NCBI RefSeq assembly: GCF_048593165.1
Contig: NZ_CP184271.1
Source: Pectobacterium sp013449375
Lineage (GTDB): Bacteria; Pseudomonadota; Gammaproteobacteria; Enterobacterales; Enterobacteriaceae
Length of the DNA stretch: 64,000 nt
Reading direction: 5' to 3' (one strand)
Every line of letters begins with the position of its first letter. Position 1 is the first letter of the stretch. Position numbers and translations under genes: made by a program. Of the stretch, positions 63,898-64,000 are shown in pieces. The notes below the pieces were generated by a model. The model did no database searches. It was not told the origin of the DNA and worked only from the letters and a program-made list of their open reading frames with translations.

Positions 63898-64000
63898 ATG
63901 GGTATTCTGTCCTGGATTATTTTTGGCTTGATTGCGGGGATTCTGGCTAAGTGGATTATGCCCGGTAAAGACGGCGGCGGTTTTATCCTGACGGTGTTGC
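63898..64000 (+). CDS. GlsB/YeaQ/YmgE-family membrane protein, start only
   Basis: The first 34 codons run off the window. MGILSWIIFGLIAGILAKW, followed by IMPGKDGGGF, is the family N-terminus (transglycosylase-associated protein), a small three-helix inner-membrane protein linked to stress. The ATG has GAGGAG upstream. Composition is back to chromosomal average, so the foreign-looking block ends before it. Confidence 0.85.
   Translation, partial: MGILSWIIFGLIAGILAKWIMPGKDGGGFILTVL

Noticed and set aside
59052..64000. Integrase, tRNA or IS flanking the defence-like gene
   Set aside because: None could be found on either strand within the window.

Overview
The window looks like chromosomal DNA of a soft-rot enterobacterium, most likely Pectobacterium or a close relative in the Pectobacteriaceae. 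The reasons are the many genes with close Enterobacterales relatives in familiar neighbourhoods (tpx-mpaA-mppA-zntB-fnrS-ttcA; ydbJ-ldhA; ydbH-ynbE; azoR-hrpA; ydgD-ydgU-asr; rstBA; folM; chaA/chaC; narXL-narK-narGHJI), an ERIC-type repeat, and enterobacterial FNR, Fur, NarL and RstA sites. The genus is inferred; no rRNA or tRNA gene is visible. Most of the window has an ordinary moderate-GC enterobacterial composition. The left edge and the block at about 58.7-63.7 kb are clearly more A+T-rich.

Layout. 1-2 kb: the N-terminal part of an RTX-like protein that runs off the window, preceded by an exported cysteine-rich protein. 2.3-10 kb: thiol peroxidase, murein-peptide recycling (mpaA, mppA), zinc transporter zntB, the anaerobic sRNA FnrS with its FNR site, tRNA thiolase ttcA, a small membrane protein, lipoprotein ydbJ and D-lactate dehydrogenase ldhA. 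10-13.6 kb: two tandem Aer-type PAS chemoreceptors. 14-21.7 kb: the envelope lipid-bridge pair ydbH-ynbE (without ydbL), azoR and the DEAH helicase hrpA. 21.8-28 kb: a GAF/degenerate GGDEF/EAL protein, serine protease ydgD, an overlooked 26-residue ydgU microprotein, the repeat-built acid-shock gene asr with an RstA box, and rstB/rstA. 28-40.6 kb: an Imm26-like protein, a YceI protein, an ECF sigma/anti-sigma pair, folM, dauA, chaA, a Fur-controlled siderophore reductase, chaC, ydiY and an acyltransferase. 40.9-52.6 kb: a complete nitrate respiration cluster, narL, narX, narK and narGHJI, with FNR and NarL sites. 52.6-54.6 kb: a DMT-family exporter divergent from a MarR regulator and an OsmC protein, with paired operator-like repeats. 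54.7-58.6 kb: a three-enzyme PLP/NAD(P) cluster that looks built for 3-hydroxyaspartate metabolism, divergent from a YheO-type regulator. 59.05-63.6 kb: a single 1524-residue protein with an N-terminal PD-(D/E)XK-like nuclease, a STAND-type P-loop ATPase and a very long helical C-terminus, a strong candidate for a single-gene anti-phage sensor/effector. A GlsB/YeaQ protein starts at the right edge.

How it fits together. Much of the window serves low-oxygen life and envelope stress: FNR sites precede fnrS, narK and narG; ldhA provides fermentation; NarXL controls nitrate respiration; RstAB and Asr handle acid stress. The most novel-looking parts are the large nuclease-STAND gene, the hydroxyaspartate cluster, the RTX-like locus, and the ECF sigma gene that has no ordinary start codon. 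All homology statements come from reading the sequence and remembered family knowledge; no database search was run.
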